Shown here: positions 25,746 to 34,095 of the stretch, in pieces
Numbering within the stretch: position 1 is the stretch's first letter
Layout: each line of letters starts with the position of its first letter
Assembly (NCBI RefSeq): GCF_017347085.1
Contig: NZ_JADPSA010000042.1
Location: forward strand, 1 to 64,000
Reading direction: 5' to 3'
Source: Nesterenkonia sp. E16_10
Lineage (GTDB): Bacteria; Actinomycetota; Actinomycetes; Actinomycetales; Micrococcaceae
Length of the DNA: 64,000 nt
Position numbers and translations under genes: made by a program
Notes under the pieces: generated by a model
Database searches by the model: none
What the model saw: only the letters and a program-made list of their open reading frames with translations
Told to the model about the DNA's origin: nothing

Positions 25746-27103
25746 CTACCGAGCTCTACGACACCGGATCGCCCGCAGGGGTGGACTCCCGCACGCCCCC
25801 GCAGGACATGGTGGCCGAGCAGTCCGTGCTCGGCGGCATGATGCTCTCCAAGGATGCCATCGCCGACGTCGTGGAGGTGCTGCGCGGCTCAGACTTCTAC
25901 CGCCCCGCGCATGAGCTGATCTACGACGCGATCATCGACCTCTACGGACGCGGGGAACCCGCCGACGTGGTCACCATCTCGGATCACCTGACCAAGCGCG
26001 GTGAGCTGCAGCGCATCGGCGGCCCCGCCTACCTGCACAACCTGGCCCAGTCGGTGCCCACCGCCGCGAACGCCGGGTTCTACGCCGAGATCGTGCGCGA
26101 GCGCGCGATCCTGCGCCGCCTGGTCGACGCCGGGACCAAGATCGTGCAGCTCGGACATACCGCCGACGGCGAGGTCGAGGGCATCGTCAACCAGGCGCAG
26201 TCCGAGATCTACAACGTGGCGGAGAACCGGCAGAGCGAGGACTATGTCGCGCTCTCCGAGATCCTGGGCCCCACGATCGATGAGATCGAGACCAACTCCG
26301 CCCACGACGGCGGACTCACCGGCATTCCCACCGGGTTCCGCGAACTCGATGACCTGACCCACGGCTTCCACGGCGGACAGATGATCATCATCGCCGCCCG
26401 CCCCGCCATGGGTAAGTCCACCCTGGCGCTGGACTTCGCCCGCGCCGCCGCGGTGAACAACAAGATGACCGCCGCCTTCTTCTCCCTGGAGATGGGCCGC
26501 AATGAGATAGCGATGCGTCTGCTCTCCGCAGAGTCCCGGATCCTGTTCTCCGACCTGCGCAAGGGCAATATCCGTGATGAGGACTGGGAGAAGATGTCCG
26601 AGGCGGTGGACCGGCTCAACGATGTGCCGCTGTTCATCGACGACTCCCCGAACATGTCGCTGATGGAGATCCGGGCGAAGTGCCGCCGGCTCAAGCAGCG
26701 CCATAACCTCAAGCTCGTGGTGCTGGACTACCTGCAGCTGCTCTCCTCGGGCAAGCGGGTGGAGTCCCGTCAGCAGGAGGTCAGCGAGTTCTCCCGTACC
26801 TTGAAGCTGTTGGCCAAGGAGCTCGACGTCCCGATCATCGCGCTGTCCCAGCTCAACCGTGGCTCCGAGTCTCGCCCGGACAAGAAGCCGCAGGTCTCAG
26901 ACCTGCGTGAATCCGGGTCCATCGAGCAGGACGCGGACATGGTCATGCTGCTGCACCGGCCCGAGGTCTATGACAAGGAGACCGAGCGCGCCGGCGAGGC
27001 CGACATCATCGTCGCGAAGAACCGTAACGGTCCCACCCGCGACATCACCGTGGCGTTCCAGGGCCACTACGCCCGCTTTCAAGACATGGCCCGCGACTTC
27101 TAG
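25742..27103 (+). CDS. dnaB: Replicative DNA helicase
   Basis: 453 aa, full length and without an intein, unlike several actinobacterial DnaB proteins. N-terminal DnaB domain (QDMVAEQSVLGGMMLSKDAI), linker, RecA-type motor with Walker A ARPAMGKST (219-227) and Walker B KLVVLDYLQLL, and the RESGSIEQDADMV and VAKNRNGPTRD blocks. GTG start overlapping the stop of the upstream acyltransferase gene, with GGAGG just before. Hexameric helicase unwinding DNA at the fork. Confidence 0.97.
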   Translation: MTTELYDTGSPAGVDSRTPPQDMVAEQSVLGGMMLSKDAIADVVEVLRGSDFYRPAHELIYDAIIDLYGRGEPADVVTISDHLTKRGELQRIGGPAYLHNLAQSVPTAANAGFYAEIVRERAILRRLVDAGTKIVQLGHTADGEVEGIVNQAQSEIYNVAENRQSEDYVALSEILGPTIDEIETNSAHDGGLTGIPTGFRELDDLTHGFHGGQMIIIAARPAMGKSTLALDFARAAAVNNKMTAAFFSLEMGRNEIAMRLLSAESRILFSDLRKGNIRDEDWEKMSEAVDRLNDVPLFIDDSPNMSLMEIRAKCRRLKQRHNLKLVVLDYLQLLSSGKRVESRQQEVSEFSRTLKLLAKELDVPIIALSQLNRGSESRPDKKPQVSDLRESGSIEQDADMVMLLHRPEVYDKETERAGEADIIVAKNRNGPTRDITVAFQGHYARFQDMARDF

Positions 27104-27164
27104 CCGGGTTCTTGGTCTGTGCCGCCGGCTCTTTGGTCTGCGCTGCCGGGCGCAGGACCCAGGC

Positions 27165-28157
27165 TCACCGGTAGTCCGAGGCCTCCAGCGTCGCGGCGTC
27201 GGTGGTCTCCAGATCCGTGATGAAGCGCCACGCATCGGGCCGGGATCCATCGACGTCGGTGAGGCCATAATGCTGAGCCAGCTCGAAGGAGCTTGTCGAG
27301 AGGGTGTTCCATGCCCTCCGCTGCGGATCCGCCGCAAGCGCGGTGATCCCGCGCGCGAGCATCGCCGGGGTCTCGGAGATGACGAACTCGTAGGGCGGGA
27401 CCACTTCGGTCTTTCCGCCGTTGGCCTCGGCGGCGGTGCGCCAGGTCTGTTCGGTCACCCCGAAGCCGTCGAGCATCATCTCTGAGCGCAGCCAGCCGGG
27501 GGAGACCGAGACGGCGGTCCCGCCATGAGGGGCCAGCTCATGGCCCTGGGCGAAGGCCAGCCGGTCCACCGCCGTCTTGGTCAGGTCGTGGAAGACGTTC
27601 TCGCGGAAGTGGGAGGCGTTATAGGTGCGAGTCCCGTCGGTCACCTCCACCACGAGGCCCCCGGAGCTGCGGATCAGCAGCGGCAGTGCGGCGTGGCTGG
27701 TGTTCAGATGCGTGGAGAATCCGGTGTCGAAGAGCTTCTTGCCGGCTGCTAGGTCGGAATCCCACAGCGTCTTGCCGAACTCCACATAGGCCTCTCCGCC
27801 GATGTCATTGATCAAGATGTCCAACCGGCCCTGCTCGGCGTCGATCCGCTGGATCAGCGCTTGGACCTCCTCCACCTGGAGGTGATCCACGATCACCGGA
27901 TGCGCGGTGCCGCCGGCGTCACGGATCAGCTGCGCGGTCTCTTCCACGGTCTCGGTTCGGCCGTAGTCCGAGGGGGCCTGGGCCGTGGAGCGCCCGGTGC
28001 AGTACACCACCACTCCGGAAGCGGCGAGCTCGCGGGCGATGGCGCGGCCCGCTCCGCGGGTGGCCCCGGTGACCAAGGCGATCCGCCCGGAGAGTGTGGC
28101 CGGGCTCGACGGCGGGATCGCGCGGGATGCCGGAGCCGGTGAGGGCTGAGCAGACAT
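27165..28157 (-). CDS. SDR family oxidoreductase with altered active site
   Basis: 330 aa. Rossmann fold after a ~22-residue Pro/Ser-rich lead: TGATRGAGRAIA (about 30-41) and LDILINDIGG (112-121). The catalytic Tyr-x-x-x-Lys reads His190-D-L-T-Lys194, so the Tyr is missing and the usual Ser position is also not Ser. The fold suggests NAD(P) binding, but classical dehydrogenase chemistry is doubtful. Convergent with dnaB. Confidence 0.8.
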   Translation of the reverse strand: MSAQPSPAPASRAIPPSSPATLSGRIALVTGATRGAGRAIARELAASGVVVYCTGRSTAQAPSDYGRTETVEETAQLIRDAGGTAHPVIVDHLQVEEVQALIQRIDAEQGRLDILINDIGGEAYVEFGKTLWDSDLAAGKKLFDTGFSTHLNTSHAALPLLIRSSGGLVVEVTDGTRTYNASHFRENVFHDLTKTAVDRLAFAQGHELAPHGGTAVSVSPGWLRSEMMLDGFGVTEQTWRTAAEANGGKTEVVPPYEFVISETPAMLARGITALAADPQRRAWNTLSTSSFELAQHYGLTDVDGSRPDAWRFITDLETTDAATLEASDYR

Positions 28158-28223
28158 GGGTGCCTTCCGGAGAGATGATCGGTGATCTCCAGGATCCCAC
28201 TTCGCGGTCTGGGGAAGCTGGGT

Positions 28224-28850
28224 TCAGAGGGCGCCGAGGATGACGTCGAGGAAGGTGAACCCCAGGGTGCCGTAGAGCAGCCCGATCCACAGCGAGTGGG
28301 TCAGGGACCTCCAGAACTGGCCGGTGGCGATGAGCAGCCCGAAGGCCGCCGGGGTGCAGGCCATGGCGTATCCGCCCACCAGCATCCAGAGCCCGGTGAA
28401 CTCACCCAGGGCCAACATGTAGAAGCCCACCCCGATGGTCCAGATCATGGTGAACTCGAAGAGCAGCGCGGCGATGACCACGGTGACGATCACCGCCCAG
28501 AGATACCGGCCCCAGTCTCCGGCGAAGCGCCGCAGGGCGCTGGGTCGGCGTTCCGGCGCGGAGGCCGCCCGGGGTCTCGCGTTCGCCCCGGCCTTGGCCC
28601 TTGGAGCGGCCTTGCCCGTTGGACGGGACTTGCCCGTTGACTGGGCTCTGCCGGTTGAATGGGACTTTCCAGCCGTCCGGGCCTTCCCTGCTGACCGAGC
28701 CTTCCCAGCCGGCTGAGCCTTCCCTGCTGACCGAGCCTTCCCGGTGGTTCGGGTGGCGGGTCGGCGCGCGGCCGTGGTGCTCCGCCTTCGCGGCGTAGTC
28801 GAGGACCCTCCGGCGGGCCGCTTGGCGGTGGACTTCTTGCTGGTGCTCAC
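28224..28850 (-). CDS. Membrane protein with Lys/Ala-rich repeat tail
   Basis: 208 aa. Residues about 1-85 are strongly basic; about 37-75 consist of roughly ten five- or six-residue repeats of the type A-G-K-A-R-S, similar in composition to histone-H1-like tails. The second half has four hydrophobic helices (about 108-130, 133-150, 155-175, 185-205). GTG start at 28850, 8 bases after a TACGCT box, so possibly leaderless. Family not recognised beyond being a small actinobacterial membrane protein. Confidence 0.65.
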   Translation of the reverse strand: MSTSKKSTAKRPAGGSSTTPRRRSTTAARRPATRTTGKARSAGKAQPAGKARSAGKARTAGKSHSTGRAQSTGKSRPTGKAAPRAKAGANARPRAASAPERRPSALRRFAGDWGRYLWAVIVTVVIAALLFEFTMIWTIGVGFYMLALGEFTGLWMLVGGYAMACTPAAFGLLIATGQFWRSLTHSLWIGLLYGTLGFTFLDVILGAL

Positions 28851-28965
28851 AGCGTGTCAGCGTACCGGGACTCGGGCCTGACCAGGACACCGGTCGAAGC
28901 GGCGCGGTGCACGTGGGCCCGAGGCGAACCATCCCTTGGGAGTGGGGGAGTGGCCGGCTCAGAGA

Positions 28966-29148
28966 TCAGATCCCACCGAGGTAGGGCAGGGCCAGGAGAA
29001 AGACGATCACCCCGATGCCGACGCCCAGGGTGATCGCGACGGTGACGTCGGAATTGGATCGACCGAGCCCGGGCGCCTGTCGATCGGAGGGCACCGGGTC
29101 CGGGGGGTCCAGCTCCTGGGGGGAGGAATGTGCGGGATGAGATGACAT
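28966..29148 (-). CDS. Small single-helix membrane protein
   Basis: 60 aa from the ATG at 29148 (CGAGGTG upstream). A polar Pro/Ser-rich N-terminal half and one C-terminal hydrophobic helix (VTVAITLGVGIGVIVFLLAL). Open frame extends further upstream but without a start signal. No family recognised. Confidence 0.5.
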   Translation of the reverse strand: MSSHPAHSSPQELDPPDPVPSDRQAPGLGRSNSDVTVAITLGVGIGVIVFLLALPYLGGI

Positions 29149-29272
29149 TCGTGCACCTCGCTTGGCAGAATCGTGCCTGGTAGATGGGCAAAACGTTCTG
29201 ACCTGGATTCTAAGCAGGGTCTCTGAAAATGAGCTGGGCACGAGGTCAACCTTGGCCGGGTGGCGGGGCAGC

Positions 29273-29932
29273 TCAGTGCAGGAGGCCCGCGGGGATCTGC
29301 AGATCGGGTCCCTGGTGCAGCGCCTCGGTCAGGAGCAGGTCCATCGCCCGCACCGCCTGCGCGCGGCTCACCGGAGACCCGGCCGCCGACAGCTCCGGGA
29401 CGTGGACGAATCCGGCCGGCGTCGAGGGCTGGACCGCGTGCAGCAGCGCATAGAGCAGGTTGTTGCACACGAAGCTTCCGGCGCTGAGCGAGAGCGCCAC
29501 GGGGATTCCGGCGGCGCTGATCGCGGCATGGGCCGCCTTCAGGCGCAGGGTGGAGAACATCGCAGGAGGGCCTCCCGGGACCACGGGTTCTTCGGTGGGC
29601 TGGTGCCCGGCATTGTCAGGGATCCGGGCATCGCGCAGATTCAGTCCCACCCGCTCCAGCCGCACCACATCGGTGCCGGCGGCCAGGCCCACAGCGATCA
29701 CCAGATCTGGGGCGGCCTCGGCGAGCTGCTCGAGCATCAGATCGGCGCTGGCATGGAACTCCACCGGCAGCAGCGCGGTGCGCATCACGATCTCGCCATG
29801 GACCTGCTGGGCGTGCAGCACGGTGCGTGCGGCGGCGTCGGCCAGATCGGTGACCACGTCCCAGGACGGGTTGTGGTCCATCCCCGCGAAGGGTTCGAAG
29901 CCGGTCAGCAGGACGGTCGGTGAAGGGTTCAT
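29273..29932 (-). CDS. pcp: Pyroglutamyl-peptidase I
   Basis: 219 aa cytosolic cysteine peptidase (C15) that removes N-terminal pyroglutamate from peptides. N-terminal LLTGFEPFAGMDHNPSW, the RVGLNLRDARIPDN block, and the catalytic Cys in LSAGSFVCNNLLYALL are present; the usual C-terminal HVP (FVHVPELSA) supplies the His. Nineteen bases after galK on the same strand, so probably co-transcribed; the pairing has no obvious metabolic logic. Confidence 0.93.
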   Translation of the reverse strand: MNPSPTVLLTGFEPFAGMDHNPSWDVVTDLADAAARTVLHAQQVHGEIVMRTALLPVEFHASADLMLEQLAEAAPDLVIAVGLAAGTDVVRLERVGLNLRDARIPDNAGHQPTEEPVVPGGPPAMFSTLRLKAAHAAISAAGIPVALSLSAGSFVCNNLLYALLHAVQPSTPAGFVHVPELSAAGSPVSRAQAVRAMDLLLTEALHQGPDLQIPAGLLH

Positions 29933-29951
29933 GGTGTGCTCCGCTGCGCGG

Positions 29952-31304
29952 TCACAGCGCCTGCGCGGCGGAGGAGGGCGCGACGTCGAGCAGGCGGATG
30001 CGGCGGCTGATGCGTTCCAGCGCGAAGGTGAGCTTGGGGATCGCCGCGGGGGTGATCAGCACCAGCACCGACCCGCCGAAGCCACCCCCAATCAGCCGGG
30101 CCCCCTCGGCGCCCTGGGCCAGCGCGGTCTCCACCACGAGGTCGGCGACGTCGAAGGAGACCTCGGCGTCGTCGCGCATGCTCATGTGTCCGGCGGTGAG
30201 GATGTCACCCACCGTGGAGGCGATGTGGCGCACGCCGTAGGCCTCCCCGGAGAGCAGATGATGCAGCTTCTCGGAGCGCACCATCTCGGTCAGGGCGTGC
30301 CGCAGTCGCCGCCGGCAGGCGGCGATGCTGCGCCCCTGGAGCGTCTCGAGCTGTTCCGCGAGCCGATCGAACTCCTCCAGCACGTGGGAGACGTCGACCT
30401 TGCGCGGGCGCTCGGGCAGCGCGTCGCGCAGCCGGTCGAAGCCCAGCAGGCCTGCTGCGGCCTCGGCGTCTGCGCGTCGGTCCCCGAACTGGCCGTCGGC
30501 CAGCCGATGTGCTTCCCCGGTGTCCACCGCGATCAGCCGGTAGCCGCGAAGGATGCAGCCGATGTCCAGGGGCGTGACGCTGAAGTCCCGGCAGTCCAAG
30601 GAGAGCACCTTGCCCGGCCGGGCGCGCATCGCCGCGGTCTGATCCAGGCCTCCGGTGCCGGCGCCGACGACCTCGACCTCGGCGCGCACGCAGGCGGCGG
30701 CGAGGTCTCGGCGGTTCTCCCGGGTCAGCGCGGCGTTGAGGCTCTGGTGTGGATTGTCCTGGCCGAAAGGGGTGCCCAGGGCGAGGAACGCGAGGATCGA
30801 GGCACACTCAAGGGCGGCCGAGGAGGACAGGCCCCCGCCGATGGGCAGCGTGGAGACCACCAACAGGTCGGCGCCGAAGCCCTCATCCACGGCGAACGCC
30901 GGCTGGGACCTGCCCAGTTCGCGCAGCGCCCAGAGGACCCCGGAGACGTAGTGGCTCCAGTGGGCCTGCTCTCGCGCCGCGTCTGGTCCGATCTGGTCCG
31001 GACTCACGGTGGTGACCCCGTCGTCGAGAGAGGCGTCAAGGGTGCGCAGGCGAAGCCTGCCATCGGTGCGAGGAGCCGCGGCCACATAGGTCCCGTGTGC
31101 CAGGGCCATGGGCAGACAGCGGCCGGCGTGGAAGTCGATGTGCTCGCCGTTGAGATTGGCCCTGCCCGGGGCGAACCAGGTGCCCGAAGCTGCCCGGCCG
31201 TACTCCTGTTGGAAGCGGCTGACCAGGTCAGATTGGATCTCTTGTGGTTCGCCAGGGGCAATCCAGACGGCATCGGTAGTTCGCACGATTCTCCATTGTG
31301 CCAC
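29952..31304 (-). CDS. galK: Galactokinase
   Basis: 450 aa GHMP kinase that phosphorylates galactose. Signature GRANLNGEHIDFHAG near residue 48 (usual GRVNLIGEHTDYNxG), ATP loop PIGGGLSSSAALECA near 160, and RLIGGGFGGSVLVLI near the C-terminus. It is about 50 residues longer than E. coli GalK, mainly at the N-terminus and in loops. No galT or galE nearby. The LNGEH variant could mean a different sugar, but GHMP galactokinase is the best reading. Start ATG at 31304, weak ribosome site. Confidence 0.88.
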   Translation of the reverse strand: MAQWRIVRTTDAVWIAPGEPQEIQSDLVSRFQQEYGRAASGTWFAPGRANLNGEHIDFHAGRCLPMALAHGTYVAAAPRTDGRLRLRTLDASLDDGVTTVSPDQIGPDAAREQAHWSHYVSGVLWALRELGRSQPAFAVDEGFGADLLVVSTLPIGGGLSSSAALECASILAFLALGTPFGQDNPHQSLNAALTRENRRDLAAACVRAEVEVVGAGTGGLDQTAAMRARPGKVLSLDCRDFSVTPLDIGCILRGYRLIAVDTGEAHRLADGQFGDRRADAEAAAGLLGFDRLRDALPERPRKVDVSHVLEEFDRLAEQLETLQGRSIAACRRRLRHALTEMVRSEKLHHLLSGEAYGVRHIASTVGDILTAGHMSMRDDAEVSFDVADLVVETALAQGAEGARLIGGGFGGSVLVLITPAAIPKLTFALERISRRIRLLDVAPSSAAQAL

Positions 31305-31399
31305 TCACAGCGGTGTGGTGTTTTATGGGAATGACCTGCACTGCTGCGGAACCATCGCGGCAGCGGCAGACCCTGCAGGACTATCGAAAGGATCTCTCC

Positions 31400-31828
31400 A
31401 TGGCGATCGAGACCGTGTACACCGCAGAAGCACTGGCCACCGGCGATGGACGCAACGGGCGCACCCGCACCTCAGACGGCATGATCGACCTGAATCTGAG
31501 CACCCCCGCGCCGATGGGCGGCTCGGGGGAGGGGGCGAATCCGGAGCAGCTCTTCGCCGCCGGCTACGCCGCCTGCTTCCACGGGGCGCTGCGCAAGATC
31601 GCCTCCGGGGAGGGCGCCGATGTGAGCGACTCCTCGGTCGGGGCGCAGGTGAGCATCGGTAAGGACGAGGACGGCGGCTTCGGTCTCGCCGTGGTCATCG
31701 AGGTGGTCATCCCCCACGTCGATCAGGACCAGGCCGAGGCGCTCGCTGAGAAGGCCCACGCGCTGTGCCCCTACTCCAAGGCCACCCGCGGCAATATCGA
31801 GGTCACGGTCACCGTCTCCGAGGACTAA
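31400..31828 (+). CDS. Organic hydroperoxide resistance protein (Ohr/OsmC)
   Basis: 142 aa. Both redox cysteines are in place: GYAACFHGAL (about 56-65) and HALCPYSKATRGNIEV near the C-terminus, the pattern of Ohr thiol peroxidases. Start at the ATG after GAAAGGAT; an in-frame ATG 34 codons upstream overlaps the divergent galK promoter region and is rejected. No OhrR gene next to it. Confidence 0.93.
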   Translation: MAIETVYTAEALATGDGRNGRTRTSDGMIDLNLSTPAPMGGSGEGANPEQLFAAGYAACFHGALRKIASGEGADVSDSSVGAQVSIGKDEDGGFGLAVVIEVVIPHVDQDQAEALAEKAHALCPYSKATRGNIEVTVTVSED

Positions 31829-31882
31829 GGCGGGTCTTTGGCGCGCCCCCTGCGCCCGGAGCGGACACCCTGGGCTTATTCA

Positions 31883-31894
31883 TTCAACTTTGAA
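31883..31894. promoter_or_regulatory. TTCAA-type palindrome upstream of pirin gene
   Basis: TTCAACTTTGAA, a palindrome with one mismatched pair, 45 bases before the pirin ATG, in a short AT-rich stretch. It differs in one base from the perfect copy at 20300. Confidence 0.5.
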
Positions 31895-31938
31895 ATACTC
31901 AGGGTTGAAGCTGGTCACCCGCAGCAGAGGAGACGTCG

Positions 31939-33126
31939 ATGAGCAGCACCGAGACCGAACCGCAGGAGCAGGTCTGCATCAACGGGCCCTACACCTATGA
32001 GGGTCTGCGCGATGGCGTCACCCGCGCCGAGGACGGGGTGGAGCTGCTCGAGCCGCGAACGGTGCCGCTGGGCGGGCCGCGGGCGATGACGGTGCGCCGG
32101 ACCCTTCCGCAGCGCGCCCGATCTCTCGTCGGCGCCTGGTGCTTCCTGGACTTCTACGGGCCCGATGACCTGACGCAGGCCACGCCGATGCGGGTGCCCC
32201 GGCACCCGCATACCGGACTGGCCACCGTCTCCTGGCTCTTCGAGGGTCGGATCGATCATATGGACTCCGCAGGAAATTGGGCCACCGTGCGCCCCGGTGA
32301 GGTGGCGGTGATGAACGCCGGCAGCGGGATCAGCCACTCCGAGTACTCCTCCGCCGACACCACCGTGCTGCATGGCGCCCAGCTCTGGTACGCCTTCCCC
32401 GATGCGCACCGCTTCGTGGAGCCCTCCTTGGAGACCGACCGCCCGGATCCGGTGCAGGGGCCCGGCTGGGAGGCCCGGGTCTTCCTGGGCGAGCTGCTGG
32501 GTCAGCGTTCGCCGGTGAAGACCTATCTCCCGCTGACCGGGGCGCAGCTGCGCCTCGAGCCGGGCACGGTCCTCGAGATCGAGGTCCCCGCCGGCCATGA
32601 GCATGGGCTGCTGCGGATCTCCGGTGCGGTGCGGCTCAACGGCGCGCTGGTGGAAGAGGATCATCTGGCGGTGACCGAGACCGGGAGCACCATGCTCCGC
32701 GTGGAGGCGCTGAAGGAGCCGGTGCTCGCGCTGCTCATCGGTGGCGAGCCCCTGGGCGAGCAGATCGTGATGTGGTGGAACTTCGTGGGACGCAGTCATG
32801 ACGAGATCGTGGCGTTCCGCGACGCCTACCAGGCAGAGATGGGCTTCGAACCCCCGGCGCAGGACTCTCCGCTGCACATGCAGCCCGGGGCCGCCGAGAA
32901 CGGCTCTACCGAGCGTGCGGCCCGGGCCGACGGCTCGGAGCACCAGGTCCCGGTCCCCTCCGGCGCGCTGGGCAGCCCGGTGCACGGTCGGCTGCGCGAT
33001 GTGCTGGCCAAGGCCCGCTACGACGACGGACGGCCGTTTCCGCAGTTCGGCGACTTCCCGCCCGGCCAGGCCGCTCCGCTGCCGGCCCCGGAGCTGCCCA
33101 ACACCCGGATGAAGCCCCGCGGCTGA
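31939..33126 (+). CDS. Pirin family protein
   Basis: 395 aa, a bicupin. The N-terminal cupin has the metal-ligand block MRVPRHPHTGLATVSWLFEGRIDHMDS (His-x-His spacing plus later His), and GEVAVMNAGSGISHSE; the C-terminal Pirin_C part includes LLIGGEPLGEQIVMWWNFVGRSHDE. Family members include quercetinases and redox-sensing co-regulators; the role here is unknown. The last ~90 residues are a low-complexity extension. ATG after AGAGGAG. Confidence 0.9.
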   Translation: MSSTETEPQEQVCINGPYTYEGLRDGVTRAEDGVELLEPRTVPLGGPRAMTVRRTLPQRARSLVGAWCFLDFYGPDDLTQATPMRVPRHPHTGLATVSWLFEGRIDHMDSAGNWATVRPGEVAVMNAGSGISHSEYSSADTTVLHGAQLWYAFPDAHRFVEPSLETDRPDPVQGPGWEARVFLGELLGQRSPVKTYLPLTGAQLRLEPGTVLEIEVPAGHEHGLLRISGAVRLNGALVEEDHLAVTETGSTMLRVEALKEPVLALLIGGEPLGEQIVMWWNFVGRSHDEIVAFRDAYQAEMGFEPPAQDSPLHMQPGAAENGSTERAARADGSEHQVPVPSGALGSPVHGRLRDVLAKARYDDGRPFPQFGDFPPGQAAPLPAPELPNTRMKPRG

Positions 33127-33216
33127 ACGAGACGGCCCCGACGAGGGTCGACTGCTGTGCAAGACTTGTCCTGCTCAGATCGTGAGCGGCACCAGGACCG
33201 GCGAGCAGGAGGCTCA

Positions 33217-33609
33217 GTGAGCGAAGACCCAGTGCGCGCGGACCCGCAGCGGGGACGCCTGAGCTCCCGCCTGCTGGCACATGGGCAGGAGCCGGACCCA
33301 CGCTTCACCCTCGCCAACGAGCGCACCTTCCTGGCCTGGATCCGCACCGCGCTGGCGTTCCTCGCCGGCGGGGTCGCCGTGGAAGCCTTCGCCGCCGAGG
33401 TGTTCGCCGATCCCTACCGCACCGTGGTCTCGGTGCTGACGATCAGCGTAGGACTGCTGATCAGCGTGGGTGCGGCGATGCGCTGGCTCAACGTGGAGCG
33501 CAGCATGCGCCTGGGTCGTCCGCTCCCGATGCCGCTGATCATCCCGCTGCTGAGCTTCGCCTCCGGCGTCGCCATGGCTGTGGTCATCGTGCTGGTGGTG
33601 CTGGACTGA
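33217..33609 (+). CDS. DUF202 (YidH) family membrane protein
   Basis: 130 aa from the GTG at 33217 (AGGAGG at ideal distance). The family signature ANERTFLAWIRTALAFLAGG is present, followed by two more hydrophobic helices. TGATG overlap with another DUF202 gene; the two products probably form a complex. Function unknown. Confidence 0.85.
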   Translation: MSEDPVRADPQRGRLSSRLLAHGQEPDPRFTLANERTFLAWIRTALAFLAGGVAVEAFAAEVFADPYRTVVSVLTISVGLLISVGAAMRWLNVERSMRLGRPLPMPLIIPLLSFASGVAMAVVIVLVVLD

Positions 33610-33941
33610 TGTCCCCGGCGGCGCCACTGCACGCGGATCCGGGTCTCCAGCCCGAACGCACGGTGCTCTCCTGGGGCCGGACCATGATGCTCTTCGCCGT
33701 GGTGGGCGCGGTCTTCCTACGCTGGCTGCCGCACTACGGCCTCTGGACCGTGGGATTGACGCTGAGCTGCGCCGTCGTCGCCGGAGCCATCTACGCCACC
33801 CAGCGGCGGCGGTATTCCCGGCAGTCCCGCGGCATCGCGGCCGAGCAGGTGGAGGCCGATGTGCCCGCCGTGCTGATCACGACCCTGGCCACCGCGGTGC
33901 TCGGCCTCCTGGGGATCCTGGCCGTGCTGGCCCAAAGCTGA
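33609..33941 (+). CDS. DUF202 family membrane protein
   Basis: 110 aa, three hydrophobic helices. LQPERTVLSWGRTMMLFAVVG is the DUF202 signature in the shorter form. Start codon overlaps the stop of the preceding paralogue by one base. Confidence 0.82.
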   Translation: MSPAAPLHADPGLQPERTVLSWGRTMMLFAVVGAVFLRWLPHYGLWTVGLTLSCAVVAGAIYATQRRRYSRQSRGIAAEQVEADVPAVLITTLATAVLGLLGILAVLAQS

Positions 33942-33964
33942 ACAGCTGGCGTGAACCCTTTTCC

Positions 33965-34011
33965 GCTGACCTGCCCTCGGGGCGCTGACCTGTTCGTTAG
34001 CCGCTGACCTG
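33965..34011 (+). repeat. Three GCTGACCTG repeats at 19-base period
   Basis: GCTGACCTG at 33965-33973, 33984-33992 and 34003-34011, exactly 19 bases apart. Two GGCCTG copies follow. All lie upstream of a TACGTT box (34058-34063) for the lipoprotein gene, so they may bind a regulator. Confidence 0.6.
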
Positions 34012-34095
34012 AACCCGGCCTGAACGCGGCCTGGTCTCTGTGCTGAGCCCACCGTGCTACGTTTCGCGCTCGACTACCAACAGGAGGTCCTTGCC

